Assembly (NCBI RefSeq): GCF_047302405.1
Contig: NZ_CP154853.1
Location: 3,348,001 to 3,412,000, forward strand
Direction: 5' to 3'
Length of the DNA stretch: 64,000 nt
Origin: Alkalihalobacillus sp047302405
GTDB taxonomy: Bacteria > Bacillota > Bacilli > Bacillales > Bacillaceae_D
The position numbers and the translations under genes are program-made. Shown piece after piece: positions 34,924 through 43,647 of this stretch (within the stretch, counting starts at the first letter, position 1; every line of letters begins with the position of its first letter). The notes beneath the pieces were generated by a model, which did not search any database, was not told where the DNA came from, and saw nothing but the letters and a program-made list of their open reading frames with translations.

Positions 34924-36012
34924 CTATTTTAACCATTTAGGTAATAAAATTTTGACCTCTTGCCCTTGATTAGACGACCGTAGTGCCGCATCAATGATCG
35001 CTTGGTTCATTAAAATTTGTTCCCCAGGTATCGGTGCTTCCTTGTTCTTTTTTACTGCCTCGACAAAATCCTTTACTTTTTCATTAAATATATTTATTTG
35101 ATGCGTCTTCACTGGAATGACACTTTCTTGATGATAACCATCCTGATCATGGTATAAGGTAATAGACCCAATACCTCCATCCCAAACACCACTCCATGGA
35201 CCTGTTCCTGCTGGTGTGATTTTTAAACCGGCATCCGTTCCTAAAAACATTGTTGCTCCTAGTGTATCCATATGCATGGCCCAGGCTGTTTTAAAATTTA
35301 AAACCGTTCCCCCTTCTAAGCGTACAATGGCCACCGCAAAATCCTCTACCTCAAACTTTGCCGCTTCGGGATGATACTTGGCATTCGTTCCAAAATGGTT
35401 CGAGGTTGAAGCAGACACAGTAAGCGGTTTAGGATTTCCTAATGCATGCAAAACTAAATCCAACGAGTAGCACCCTATATCAGCCATAGCCCCAGCTCCC
35501 GCTAACTTTTTATTAATAAACGTCCCCTTCGGCATACCTCGACGGCGACCACCACCCGTTTCTACATAATAAACATGACCGAGCTTTCCTGATTGTACGA
35601 TCTCTTTTACGGCCTGCATATTAGGGTCATATCTCGGTTGAAATCCAATCGAGAGGATTTTGCCTGTATCTTTAGCCACTTGCACCATTTCCAGTGCTTG
35701 CTCTAATGTTATCGCCATTGGCTTTTCAACAAGCACATGTTTACCAGACAATAATGAATCAATACTTGTTTGATGATGGGCAATGTTTGGTGTACAAATA
35801 CTGACTCCATCAAGGTCCAATCTTAATAAGTCCTTATAATTTTTAAAATCTTGAGCACCATCAAGCTCCAAGGTCTTAATAAATTCTGCGGCTTTTCCAG
35901 GTATTAAATCTGCTACAGCCACTACTTCTACGTCTTCCATAAGTTTATACGCTCGTGCATGAGCAGCAGCAATCCCACCACTTCCAATAATGCCGATCTT
36001 CACTTTGTTCAT
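34924..36012 (-). CDS. Gfo/Idh/MocA-family oxidoreductase
   Basis: 362 residues from ATG 36012 behind GGAG; an in-frame GTG three codons earlier is within the ribosome binding region. It has GIIGSGGIAAAHARAY at the N-terminus, VEKPMAIT near 95-102 and GAGAMADIGCYSLDLVLHA in the catalytic domain, where Cys-Tyr replaces the common Gly-x-His. It is the third dehydrogenase of this locus and is transcribed ahead of the regulator, probably from its own promoter in 36013-36164. Confidence 0.9.
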   Translation of the reverse strand: MNKVKIGIIGSGGIAAAHARAYKLMEDVEVVAVADLIPGKAAEFIKTLELDGAQDFKNYKDLLRLDLDGVSICTPNIAHHQTSIDSLLSGKHVLVEKPMAITLEQALEMVQVAKDTGKILSIGFQPRYDPNMQAVKEIVQSGKLGHVYYVETGGGRRRGMPKGTFINKKLAGAGAMADIGCYSLDLVLHALGNPKPLTVSASTSNHFGTNAKYHPEAAKFEVEDFAVAIVRLEGGTVLNFKTAWAMHMDTLGATMFLGTDAGLKITPAGTGPWSGVWDGGIGSITLYHDQDGYHQESVIPVKTHQINIFNEKVKDFVEAVKKNKEAPIPGEQILMNQAIIDAALRSSNQGQEVKILLPKWLK

Positions 36013-36164
36013 TCCTCTCACTCCCCAAATGATAAGTATACTTACTTAAATCAATGCTAAAGCAAAATGAACAACAACCCTAAATGTCATATTAATATAT
36101 TTAATTCGATAATATAATACTAACAACCGTCTAATTGTTATGTCAAATAAATAAGTACGTGCAT

Positions 36165-36205
36165 AAAAAATAACACCCCTTCATAATCAATGAAGGATTG
36201 TTATT
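36165..36205 (-). terminator. Terminator of merR-DUF4260 operon
   Basis: On the minus strand AATAACAATCCTTCAT pairs with ATGAAGGGGTGTTATT and is followed by TTTTTA. Confidence 0.9.
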
Positions 36206-36233
36206 CGACAAAGTTCGAGGAGTGACAGGCACC
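36205..36233 (+). repeat. Dispersed repeat copy D, abutting DUF4260 stop
   Basis: TCGACAAAGTTCG then AGGAGTGACAGGCACC. Its last base is also the first base of the TAG stop codon (36233-36235) of the minus-strand DUF4260 gene. Confidence 0.65.
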
Positions 36234-36583
36234 TAGATCCTTTGAATATGTGTTTCCTTAAAGTGATGATTGGACTTCAATCCAAATCCTAACGCTCGGT
36301 CCATACAAATATGTGCAAACCAAATAAGTGCAATCATTAGTAAACTCGATACCCCCATCGACAATGAGAAAACCGTGAGCGTAATTGGAATAATAAAACT
36401 ATGTCCTACATTATATAAACGAGCACCAACCTGATTATTAATGAAGTATCCAATCATCGTTACATCAGGAAGTAATAATAATATCGCAAATAAAAAGAAA
36501 GAGTAATCTAGATGGACGTAAAGAAATAGACAAAGTAAAAACGCAACGGCATATTCAATCCTTATCAAACTTTGTAGCGACAT
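36233..36583 (-). CDS. DUF4260 family membrane protein
   Basis: 116 residues from ATG 36583, closely behind GAGG. Three to four hydrophobic segments. Conserved-looking pieces are RIEYAVAFLLC, LLLPDVTMIGYF, GARLYNVGHSFIIP and the C-terminal RALGFGLK ending FKETHIQRI, which match my memory of DUF4260. The start lies 29 bases inside the upstream MerR gene, so the two are cotranscribed and probably coupled. Function is unknown. Confidence 0.8.
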   Translation of the reverse strand: MSLQSLIRIEYAVAFLLCLFLYVHLDYSFFLFAILLLLPDVTMIGYFINNQVGARLYNVGHSFIIPITLTVFSLSMGVSSLLMIALIWFAHICMDRALGFGLKSNHHFKETHIQRI

Positions 36584-37010
36584 TTCCTCTAACCCCCTTG
36601 ACCATTTGCTGATATAGCTCATCAAACTTTTTTTCCATAAGTTTTTTATTGTCTCTATACATTCCCGTATCAATCATCCTTTGAGCCTTATGTAAGGAGA
36701 ATAAAGAAAGTTGAAGAAATTCCATTTGATTTTCAATTTCTAATATCTTCTTTTGAAAAACCTTTGATGATTCTTCCATACATTCAATTGAAGGAGGTTT
36801 TTGCTCAAGGGTCAGAATGAAATCAATTTCTTGCAATGAAAATCCTAACTGCTTTAAGACTAGTATTAACTTCATCTGCATTTCAGATTTTTCATCATAA
36901 AATCGATACCCATTTTCTGATCGAATAGGACTGAGCAAACCTTGTTTTTCATAATAACGGACGGCATCATTACTTAAATGAAACTTATTAGCAAATTCTT
37001 TAATATACAT
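36555..37010 (-). CDS. MerR-family transcriptional regulator
   Basis: 151 residues. The winged-helix DNA-binding domain occupies 1-70 (MYIKEFANKFHLSNDAVRYY then EKQGLLSP and NGYRFYDEKS), and a coiled coil with few cysteines follows, so a metal-sensing role is not indicated. It overlaps the DUF4260 gene and probably regulates its own operon. Confidence 0.9.
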   Translation of the reverse strand: MYIKEFANKFHLSNDAVRYYEKQGLLSPIRSENGYRFYDEKSEMQMKLILVLKQLGFSLQEIDFILTLEQKPPSIECMEESSKVFQKKILEIENQMEFLQLSLFSLHKAQRMIDTGMYRDNKKLMEKKFDELYQQMVKGVRGNVATKFDKD

Positions 37011-37300
37011 ATTCTCTCCTCCTTACCATTAGGCTAACATTGGAGTATGCTCTAAGGTCAAGATAATTTACATAAAATTAAAATTAAATAAAAGATTGAC
37101 TGCCGCTCGCAAGTTGACCCCTGACATAAAACCGAAAAGGACGTTCCCAAATGGTCAAACATATGACTTTTTAGAGAACAGCTCTTATTCTACATGGTGA
37201 TGTTATTACCAATAAAAACAAACATCCAAAATGGAGGAAGCCCCAAATGCTCATCTATTCGTTAAACAGTTCATATAAACTGTAAGCGTCCAAGAAAAGC
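37011..37300. other. Intergenic region with hairpin
   Basis: A hairpin at about 37139-37192 (GGACGTTCCCAAATGGTC with GACTTTTTAGAGAAC and the following AGC) faces the minus strand and is followed there by CCTTTTCGGTTTT. No supported gene was seen. Confidence 0.4.
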
Positions 37301-37545
37301 GAGGAAGACTCACCTTTATATGCCGAATTAGGCCGAGTTCGGCTTAAAACTATGAAAGACTCTTCTTTATACGCCGAGTTAGCCTGGGTTCGGCTTAAAA
37401 CTATGGAAGGCTCACCCTTATATGCCGAATTAGGCCGAGTTCGGCTTAAAACTATGAAAGACTCTTCTTTATACGTCGAGTTAGCCTGGGTTCGGCTTAA
37501 AACTATAGAAGGCTCTTCCTTCTATGCCCAAGTTACGCCAAATTA
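37301..37545. repeat. Tandem repeat, about five copies of a 51 bp unit
   Basis: The segment TTCGGCTTAAAACTAT recurs every 51 bases; equivalent points are at 37301, 37352, 37403, 37454 and 37505. Two unit types alternate (one with GACTCTTCTTTATACG, one with GGCTCACCCTTATATG), so the array grew by doubling of a 102-base block. Units carry GCCGAATTAGGCCGAGTTCG, which can pair GCCGAA with TTCGGC. Because 51 is divisible by three, a 64-residue open frame crosses the array, but it has no ribosome binding site. No CRISPR-like spacers occur. Confidence 0.93.
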
Positions 37546-37732
37546 GGCCTTGCTCAAATTAAGCGGTAGTCGGTAATAAAGCCCCTTATTTCCCCAATTA
37601 AATTGCGACTCAATATGACCTTCTTCCACAACTGCAACCTCTTTTTCAAAGTTTACACTTACAAGGGGAAGAAAAAATTCATATGAAGTTTGGGCTTACC
37701 GTCCTTGAAAACAGGTTATATATTCCTATTCA

Positions 37733-37777
37733 TAAAAAAACAGTTCGAGAAGCCCAACCCTCCTCGAACTGTTTTTT
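37733..37777. terminator. Bidirectional terminator
   Basis: AACAGTTCGAG (37739-37749) pairs perfectly with CTCGAACTGTT (37763-37773), with A-run before and T-run after. It probably ends the small minus-strand gene at 37823. Confidence 0.85.
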
Positions 37778-37822
37778 ATATTTACGGGCTTTTGAGACGT
37801 ACCCTACTAAATTTAACTATTT

Positions 37823-38011
37823 TTATTGAGACTCCGTTAACTTATCCTTTATTCCTTTTAAGTTTGCAATAATTCTTTCATTTTGTTCCACTTGTTTTTC
37901 TGAATTTATTTTTATCGTTCTAATCCAGCTCATAACAAGCCCCGTTAAAATGACCAAAATAATAAATAATAACAAAAAATCGTCCCCTTTTATCGCCAAA
38001 ATCATCTTCAT
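37823..38011 (-). CDS. Small membrane protein with C-terminal coiled coil
   Basis: Up to 62 residues: one membrane segment (about 12-31), then KINSEKQVEQNERIIANLKG and a short helix. The ATG at 38011 has no clear ribosome binding site; a TTG twelve codons in follows AAAGGGG and would give about 50 residues. The layout resembles the small DUF4083-type proteins of Bacillus, but I cannot confirm the family. It ends before a strong terminator. Confidence 0.5.
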   Translation of the reverse strand: MKMILAIKGDDFLLLFIILVILTGLVMSWIRTIKINSEKQVEQNERIIANLKGIKDKLTESQ

Positions 38012-38107
38012 TATAACAAAGAAAGGGTTAAGACCTCTTAATTTTTTAATAAATCATCCCTTTTTAGACTGTCACTCAGCTTGAGAAAGAAATCAAAAGG
38101 TAAACTA

Positions 38108-39760
38108 TTAGGCCTCCGTTGTTTGTTTAATCGCTTTTTCTAATTCTTGTAGATGAAATTCCTTTTTCTCTTCTTTCCATAAAAATTGGTTAGCCAAATA
38201 ATCAATTATGTTATTCTTATAACGTCCCACAGTCGCAATATCAAATAAAATCGCCCCTGTTCTTCTATTGAAGAAATCAATTGGAGTAGCCGCCATTTCA
38301 TAGTCAATCGCATATTTTAACTTCGCCCATAGGACAACTGGCAATTGATAACGTGCCGCTTCTTCTTTTCCATCATTTTTTACTAATTTAAATAAAATAG
38401 GGCTGTTTGAACCGTATAATGAGACTAAATGCTCCGCTTCTTCACGTTTTAAACCAACCATCATTCCTATTTTCACTTGCTCCTGTTTATAACGCTGGAA
38501 GCCTTTACTTCCTCCAACATCACCACCTGAAATCGGGATATTTTTCGTTACACAAGCACTAAATTCTTTGTTCGTCTCTTCCTTCAATTCTTTTGCTAAC
38601 AAATCGACAATCATTTCGGCCATTTTTCTATATCCCGTTAATTTCCCACCAGCAATCGTAATAAGACCTGATTTAGATCGCCATATTTCATCCTTACGCG
38701 ATATCTCTGAAGGGTCCTTTCCTTCTTCCCAAATCAGTGGTCGAACTCCTGCCCAACTTGATTCTACATCCTCTTCGCCAACAGAAACCGATGGGAACAT
38801 AAATTTTATTGCCTCTAATAAATAGGTACGATCATCATCTGTCATTTTCGGGTCAATTGGATCATCTTCAAAAAAAGTATCCGTCGTCCCAACATATACT
38901 TTGCCGTCACGTGGAATCGCAAAAACCATTCGTTTATCAGGTGTATCAAAATAGACCGCTTGACCCATTGGAAATTTCGATTGATCAATGACAATATGAA
39001 CCCCTTTTGTTAGTTTCAACGATTTCTTTTCTTTTGAACCATCCTTTTGTCTAATTGTATCCACCCAAGGGCCAGAAGCATTGACAATCTTTTTGGCATA
39101 AACTTCATAGTGTTCTCCGGTTAGTTCATCACGAACAACAACACCTACTAACTGACTATTTTTATATAACAATTCATCCGCTTTGGAATAATTTAACGCA
39201 ATCGCTCCTTTTTGATGGGCTGCTTTCATTACTTCTAGTGTAAGGCGGGCATCATCTGTACGATACTCAACGTAGTAACCTCCACCTTTTAAGCCGTCTG
39301 ATTTAACTAAAGGTTCCTTTTTTAAGGTTTCATTAATAGAAAGCATCGAACGTCGCTCGGCTTTTTTTACTCCCGCTAGAAAATCATATACTCTTAAACC
39401 GATAGAGGTACTAAACTTCCCAAAGGTTCCCCCTTTATGAATCGGTAAGAGCATCCACTCAGGTGTCGTCACATGTGGGCCATTTTCATAAACAACAGCC
39501 CTTTCTTTCCCTACTTCAGCTACCATTTTCACTTCAAATTGTTTTAAATAACGTAAACCACCATGGACAAGCTTAGTGGATCGACTTGATGTACCAGAAG
39601 CAAAATCTTGCATTTCAATCAGACCTGCTTTCATCCCTCTTGATGAAGCGTCTAAGGCTATCCCTGCACCTGTTATCCCACCACCGATTATTAATACATC
39701 TAATGTTACTTCTTTTAATTGTTGTTTGATTGACTCTCTTTGTAAGTTTGAAAAATTCAT
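38108..39760 (-). CDS. glpD: Aerobic glycerol-3-phosphate dehydrogenase
   Basis: A 550-residue FAD enzyme that oxidises sn-glycerol 3-phosphate to dihydroxyacetone phosphate at the membrane, passing electrons to quinone. The FAD-binding GGGITGAGIALDASSRG is at about 26-42, followed by SGTSSRSTKLVHGGLRYL and later WAGVRPLI, with KLTGYRKMAE near 380. The C-terminal DAO domain is complete. It is preceded by a GlpP-type leader hairpin and an extended -10 promoter, so it can be induced separately from glpFK, as in B. subtilis. Confidence 0.97.
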   Translation of the reverse strand: MNFSNLQRESIKQQLKEVTLDVLIIGGGITGAGIALDASSRGMKAGLIEMQDFASGTSSRSTKLVHGGLRYLKQFEVKMVAEVGKERAVVYENGPHVTTPEWMLLPIHKGGTFGKFSTSIGLRVYDFLAGVKKAERRSMLSINETLKKEPLVKSDGLKGGGYYVEYRTDDARLTLEVMKAAHQKGAIALNYSKADELLYKNSQLVGVVVRDELTGEHYEVYAKKIVNASGPWVDTIRQKDGSKEKKSLKLTKGVHIVIDQSKFPMGQAVYFDTPDKRMVFAIPRDGKVYVGTTDTFFEDDPIDPKMTDDDRTYLLEAIKFMFPSVSVGEEDVESSWAGVRPLIWEEGKDPSEISRKDEIWRSKSGLITIAGGKLTGYRKMAEMIVDLLAKELKEETNKEFSACVTKNIPISGGDVGGSKGFQRYKQEQVKIGMMVGLKREEAEHLVSLYGSNSPILFKLVKNDGKEEAARYQLPVVLWAKLKYAIDYEMAATPIDFFNRRTGAILFDIATVGRYKNNIIDYLANQFLWKEEKKEFHLQELEKAIKQTTEA

Positions 39761-39811
39761 TTAAATTCTCTCCTTTTTAACGATCAAATTTTAGTTTCAA
39801 AGAACACAAAA

Positions 39812-39858
39812 AGAGACCAAAATGCATTATTCCCTCAGAATAATGCTTTTTGGTCTCT
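39812..39858 (-). promoter_or_regulatory. GlpP-controlled leader terminator of glpD
   Basis: AGAGACCAAAATGCATTATT pairs with AATAATGCTTTTTGGTCTCT almost perfectly, and on the minus strand is followed by TTTTTGTG. In B. subtilis GlpP with glycerol 3-phosphate prevents termination at such a hairpin ahead of glpD. Confidence 0.88.
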
Positions 39859-39891
39859 CCGAATCTCCTACCGAGTTATTAACTTAATTTC

Positions 39892-39900
39892 ATTGTAACA
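39892..39900 (-). promoter_or_regulatory. Extended -10 promoter of glpD
   Basis: The minus strand reads TGTTACAAT, an extended -10 (TGnTAnAAT), about 35 bases upstream of the leader hairpin and downstream of the glpK stop. Confidence 0.5.
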
Positions 39901-39930
39901 CTTTTATGCTCTAATAGATACGATAAAGTC

Positions 39931-41421
39931 TTATTTAAATGCTGTAGCCGCAAAAATGGCTTTCTTCCAACCCGCATAAAGTTGCTCACGTTTTTCTTCT
40001 TCCATCTCAGGTATAAAGCTTCTCTCCTTTGCCCACTGCTTCGAGATTTCTTCTTTATCCTTCCAATAGCCAACTGCTAATCCTGCCAAATAAGCCGCTC
40101 CTAAAGCTGTTGTTTCACTAATATTTGGGCGCTCTACTGGGACATTTAAAATATCCGCTTGGAACTGCATCAGGAAGTTATTATTAACAGCACCACCATC
40201 GACTCTTAAAGCCTTCAATTCAATCCCTGAATCAGCTTCCATCGCCGAAAGCACATCCTTTGATTGATAAGCAAGTGACTCTAAAGTAGCTCGAATAAAA
40301 TGCTCCTTCGTTGTTCCACGTGTCAGCCCAAAGGTTGCACCACGTACATCACTATCCCAATATGGTGTCCCCAGACCGACAAAAGCAGGTACAACGTACA
40401 CACCATCTGTAGAATCAACCTTTACCGCGTAGTCTTCGCTATCTTTAGCATGGTTAATCATTCTCATGCCATCTCTTAACCATTGAATCGCCGATCCCGC
40501 CACAAAAATACTTCCTTCTAGAGCATACTGTACTTTCCCTTCCAATCCCCAAGCAATCGTTGTCAGTAAGCCATGATTAGATGGAACTGCTTTTTCTCCT
40601 GTATTCATCAGCATAAAGCAGCCTGTTCCATACGTATTTTTCGCCATTCCTTCTTCAAAACACGCTTGTCCAAATAAAGCCGCTTGCTGATCACCAGCAA
40701 CTCCTGCAATTGGAACACCTTGTCCAAAGAAATGATAGTCAACCGTATAGGCATATACTTCAGACGATGGCTTCACCTCAGGGAGCATCGAGGCTGGAAC
40801 ACCTAATATATCGAGTAATTCTTCATCCCATTTCAATTCGTAAATATTAAACATTAACGTCCGCGAAGCATTCGTATAATCAGTCACATGGGCTTTGCCA
40901 CCAGATAACTTCCAAATAAGCCAGCTATCAATTGTACCAAATAATAATTGACCGTTATCCGCTTTTTCCCTCGCTCCCTCAACATTGTCTAAAATCCACT
41001 TCACCTTTGTTCCGGAAAAATAAGCATCAATTAAAAGTCCTGTTTTTTCCCTAAACAATTCATTATGTCCGGCTGCTTTTAACTCTTCACAAATTTCACT
41101 CGTCTGTCTTGATTGCCACACAATTGCATTGTAAATCGGTTCCCCTGTCTCCTTGTCCCAGACAACGGCCGTTTCACGTTGATTCGTAATCCCAATCGCT
41201 TCCACTTGTGCAGGTTGAACACCTGATTCTGCTAGCACTCCGGCTAAAACAGCAAGAACAGAACCCCAGATTTCATTAGCATTATGCTCGACCCAACCAG
41301 GCTCAGGAAAAATTTGTGTGAACTCCTTTTGAACCGTATGAACACTTTCCCCTTTTTTATTAAATAAGATAGCTCTTGAACTTGTAGTTCCTTGATCAAT
41401 TGATAAAATATATTTTTCCAT
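39931..41421 (-). CDS. glpK: Glycerol kinase
   Basis: A 496-residue FGGY-family kinase converting glycerol and ATP to glycerol 3-phosphate. The ATP motif DQGTTSSRA starts at 9; NQRETAVVWD, FGTIDSWLIWKLSGG and GLGTPYWDSDVRGATFGLTR are typical. H230 lies in VDYHFFGQ, the position phosphorylated by HPr/enzyme I of the sugar phosphotransferase system in Gram-positive GlpK, so PTS activation is expected. It follows glpF by 16 bases with AGGAGGAG as ribosome binding site. Confidence 0.97.
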   Translation of the reverse strand: MEKYILSIDQGTTSSRAILFNKKGESVHTVQKEFTQIFPEPGWVEHNANEIWGSVLAVLAGVLAESGVQPAQVEAIGITNQRETAVVWDKETGEPIYNAIVWQSRQTSEICEELKAAGHNELFREKTGLLIDAYFSGTKVKWILDNVEGAREKADNGQLLFGTIDSWLIWKLSGGKAHVTDYTNASRTLMFNIYELKWDEELLDILGVPASMLPEVKPSSEVYAYTVDYHFFGQGVPIAGVAGDQQAALFGQACFEEGMAKNTYGTGCFMLMNTGEKAVPSNHGLLTTIAWGLEGKVQYALEGSIFVAGSAIQWLRDGMRMINHAKDSEDYAVKVDSTDGVYVVPAFVGLGTPYWDSDVRGATFGLTRGTTKEHFIRATLESLAYQSKDVLSAMEADSGIELKALRVDGGAVNNNFLMQFQADILNVPVERPNISETTALGAAYLAGLAVGYWKDKEEISKQWAKERSFIPEMEEEKREQLYAGWKKAIFAATAFK

Positions 41422-41437
41422 TCTTACTCCTCCTCTA

Positions 41438-42262
41438 TTATGATACTTTTTTGATTTCTTGCTGATTTGAATCTCCTTTATACTCGAATGTCCAAGCTAA
41501 CGCTAATATGACTATAATACCAGCTAAAATCAACAAAACGATATTTGAAAAGTTCCCCATAAAAAATACCTGATAAAATATAGCTCCAAGTGCTCCCCCC
41601 ATAATCGGACCTACTACTGGAATCCAAGCATATTTCCATTGTGATGAACCTTTCCCATGAATCGGAAGCAAAAAGTGAGCAAGACGTGGACCAAGATCCC
41701 TCGCTGGGTTTATCGCATAGCCTGTCGTACCACCTAAGGACATTCCAATCACAACAATTAGTAGACCCACTGCAAGCGGATTCAAACCTTCCGTAAACTC
41801 ATTTGCTCCGATAAAAAGTAAACCTAGCACAAGCACAAATGTTCCGATCATCTCACTTAATAAATTTGAAAATGTGTGAGGAATCGCTGGACTTGTCGCA
41901 AATACAGCAAGCTTTGCCCCCTGATCTTCTGTCGCTCTCCAATGTGGTAAATAATGAAGATAGACAATAATCCCACCAATAAAAGCACCGAGTAGTTGTG
42001 CCACAATATAGCTTGGGACATCTGCCCATAAGAAATCACCATTTACAGCTAACCCTATTGTAACCGCTGGGTTAAGGTGAGCTCCACTAATCGAACCTAC
42101 TGCAAAAACCCCCATTGTAACAGCTAGACCCCATGCAATTGATATGACGATCCAACCACCATTATGAGAAAAAGTTTTCTTCAGATTAGCACCGGCTACC
42201 ACACCACCACCAAAAATAATGAGAATCATCGTACCTATTAACTCTCCTACAAATGCTGACAT
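41438..42262 (-). CDS. glpF: Glycerol uptake facilitator (aquaglyceroporin)
   Basis: 274 residues from ATG 42262 behind GGGGAG; a longer reading would start inside the leader hairpin. It is a six-segment MIP channel with both NPA boxes: GAHLNPAVTIG (NPA at 64-66) and YAINPARDLGPR (NPA at 185-187); the Asp after the second box is typical of glycerol rather than water channels. It supplies glycerol to GlpK encoded next. Confidence 0.96.
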   Translation of the reverse strand: MSAFVGELIGTMILIIFGGGVVAGANLKKTFSHNGGWIVISIAWGLAVTMGVFAVGSISGAHLNPAVTIGLAVNGDFLWADVPSYIVAQLLGAFIGGIIVYLHYLPHWRATEDQGAKLAVFATSPAIPHTFSNLLSEMIGTFVLVLGLLFIGANEFTEGLNPLAVGLLIVVIGMSLGGTTGYAINPARDLGPRLAHFLLPIHGKGSSQWKYAWIPVVGPIMGGALGAIFYQVFFMGNFSNIVLLILAGIIVILALAWTFEYKGDSNQQEIKKVS

Positions 42263-42283
42263 CTTATCTCCCCGTTCTTTTTG

Positions 42284-42361
42284 ACAAAAGAAAAGAGACC
42301 CACAATTAAGCAAATCCCCCTTCTCTACGAATACAAAGGGAATTGCATAATGTGAGTCTCC
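42284..42361 (-). promoter_or_regulatory. GlpP-controlled leader terminator of glpFK
   Basis: On the minus strand GAGACTCACATTATGCAATT and the next few bases pair with the complementary stretch ending AATTGTGGGTCTC, followed by TTTTCTTTTG. It stands between promoter and glpF start, where GlpP acts by antitermination. Confidence 0.85.
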
Positions 42362-42396
42362 TAACCTCCGCCACATGTATTAACTTGATAGGCAAA

Positions 42397-42425
42397 GTAT
42401 ATATTATTAATGAAAGCGTCGTCAA
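42397..42425 (-). promoter_or_regulatory. glpFK promoter with overlapping cre site
   Basis: The minus strand has TTGACG (42425-42420), 16 bases and TATATA (42403-42398). On the plus strand TGAAAGCGTCGTCA at 42411-42424 matches 12 of 14 positions of the cre consensus and covers the -35, consistent with CcpA repression of glycerol use. Confidence 0.7.
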
Positions 42426-42457
42426 CCCCTTATTTTCACAAGTTTCGTTCTGTTAGT

Positions 42458-43006
42458 TTACTCTTGATAAATATCCCATAAAGACGTCTTAGAAGTCGTA
42501 ATAGCAGAAGCTCCTGCTGCTAGGGCGTTTTTTATATCATCTTTCGTCCTAATTAATCCCCCTGCCAAAATAGGTGTCTTCACCTTTTCTTGTACTTCCT
42601 TAATCATCCACGGCATCGCTCCAGGCAAAACTTCGATATAATCAGGCTTCGTTTTTTCAATGAGCCTATAACTTTTTCCGAGAGCGTGTGAATCGATTAA
42701 GAAAATTCGTTGAATGGCTACAACCCCTTTTTGTTTTGCTTTTAAAATAACGCTAGACTTCGTTGAAATCAGTCCATATGGTTTAAACTCCTGGCAGATA
42801 AACTCTGTTGCGTAATCATCATTTCGGATTCCTTGAATCATATCGACATGATAGATCATTTCTTTTCCATTCGCCTTTGCCATCTTAGAAATATTTTTCA
42901 ATTGAGAAATATGCGTTTCCAAAAAGATCCCTACTTTAAAGGGGCTCTTTAAAAAATTCTCAAACTCCTTCATATTTGATGAAGCTGGTAATATCGATTG
43001 ATCCAT
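42458..43006 (-). CDS. glpP: Glycerol uptake operon antiterminator
   Basis: 182 residues from ATG 43006, seven bases after GGGGGAG; the ATG two codons earlier touches that site. The protein is a small TIM-barrel-like RNA-binding regulator. Motifs shared with B. subtilis GlpP include HVDMIQGIRNDDYATEFICQ, KPYGLISTKSSVILKAKQKG, DYIEVLPGAMP and TPILAGGLIRTKDD. With bound glycerol 3-phosphate it reads through the leader terminators before glpF and glpD. It is transcribed first in the glp cluster. Confidence 0.96.
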   Translation of the reverse strand: MDQSILPASSNMKEFENFLKSPFKVGIFLETHISQLKNISKMAKANGKEMIYHVDMIQGIRNDDYATEFICQEFKPYGLISTKSSVILKAKQKGVVAIQRIFLIDSHALGKSYRLIEKTKPDYIEVLPGAMPWMIKEVQEKVKTPILAGGLIRTKDDIKNALAAGASAITTSKTSLWDIYQE

Positions 43007-43208
43007 AGCCATCTCCCCCTTACATCTAGTGTAGTTGAATACAGTTTAGCCGACAGAATATTTGTAAGCAAGGGGAGAAGAGTGAATGTTCTTTGTTATT
43101 GTCAAGTCAGCCCTCTTTCTATCAACATTCATTATCTTCCTAATATTTAGACTGATATAACACTTCTCCCTTCCAAAACGAAAGACTATTTTGTATAGTT
43201 GGATAATA

Positions 43209-43232
43209 TCGACAAAATTCGGGTGGTGACAG
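43209..43232 (+). repeat. Dispersed repeat copy E, left part (split by IS3)
   Basis: TCGACAAAATTCG then GGTGGTGACAG stops exactly at the IS left end. The missing GCAC follows the right end of the IS at 44617-44620, after the duplicated CAG. Upstream, 43013-43208 shows only glpP upstream sequence and no other gene. Confidence 0.8.
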
Positions 43233-43306
43233 TGATTAACCCCCTTATAATGGACAAATAAGGTATGATAAATATCGGTCTATCAACATTTATGGGGGAG
43301 ATTATT

Positions 43307-43621
43307 TTGTCTAAGAAAACAAAAAATACACATAACACCACCGAAATTAAACTAGAAGCTGTACAACAATATCTTAACGGTGAAAAAACTACACGAGAGC
43401 TCTCTTCAGAACTTAACGTTCATCAAGATTCTATTAATAATTGGATCAATAAATATAAAGATCATGGAAAGAGTGGTCTTAAAAGAACCAACGCTAATCC
43501 AACCAAAAAGCGGAATACAGATAGTACTGAAATGAATGCTTTAAAAGCGCAAATTAAAACACAAAATCTGGAGATTGAAATCCTAAAAAAGTTCCAGGCC
43601 TTTCTCAAAGAGAACGAGTAA
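43307..43621 (+). CDS. IS3-family transposase OrfA
   Basis: 104 residues from TTG 43307, six bases after GGGGGAG; an ATG at 43292 overlaps that site. It has a helix-turn-helix (EAVQQYLNGEKTTRELSSEL then NVHQDSINNWINKY) followed by a leucine-rich coiled coil (MNALKAQIKTQNLEIEILKK) that mediates oligomerisation. The slippery heptamer AAAAAAG (43585-43591) near its end allows -1 frameshifting to give the OrfAB transposase; unshifted OrfA usually represses. Confidence 0.92.
   Translation: MSKKTKNTHNTTEIKLEAVQQYLNGEKTTRELSSELNVHQDSINNWINKYKDHGKSGLKRTNANPTKKRNTDSTEMNALKAQIKTQNLEIEILKKFQAFLKENE
43585..43591 (+). promoter_or_regulatory. Programmed -1 frameshift site of the IS
   Basis: A-AAA-AAG in the OrfA frame. 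The -1 frame is open from here into OrfB (reading VPGLSQRERVSKKYEAIS), as in other IS3 elements. Confidence 0.75.
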
Positions 43622-43647
43622 GCAAAAAGTATGAAGCTATCTCTGTT

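Noticed and set aside
37352..37546. 64-residue repeat protein
   Set aside because: It exists only because the 51 bp repeat is divisible by three; there is no ribosome binding site and the flanks are non-coding.
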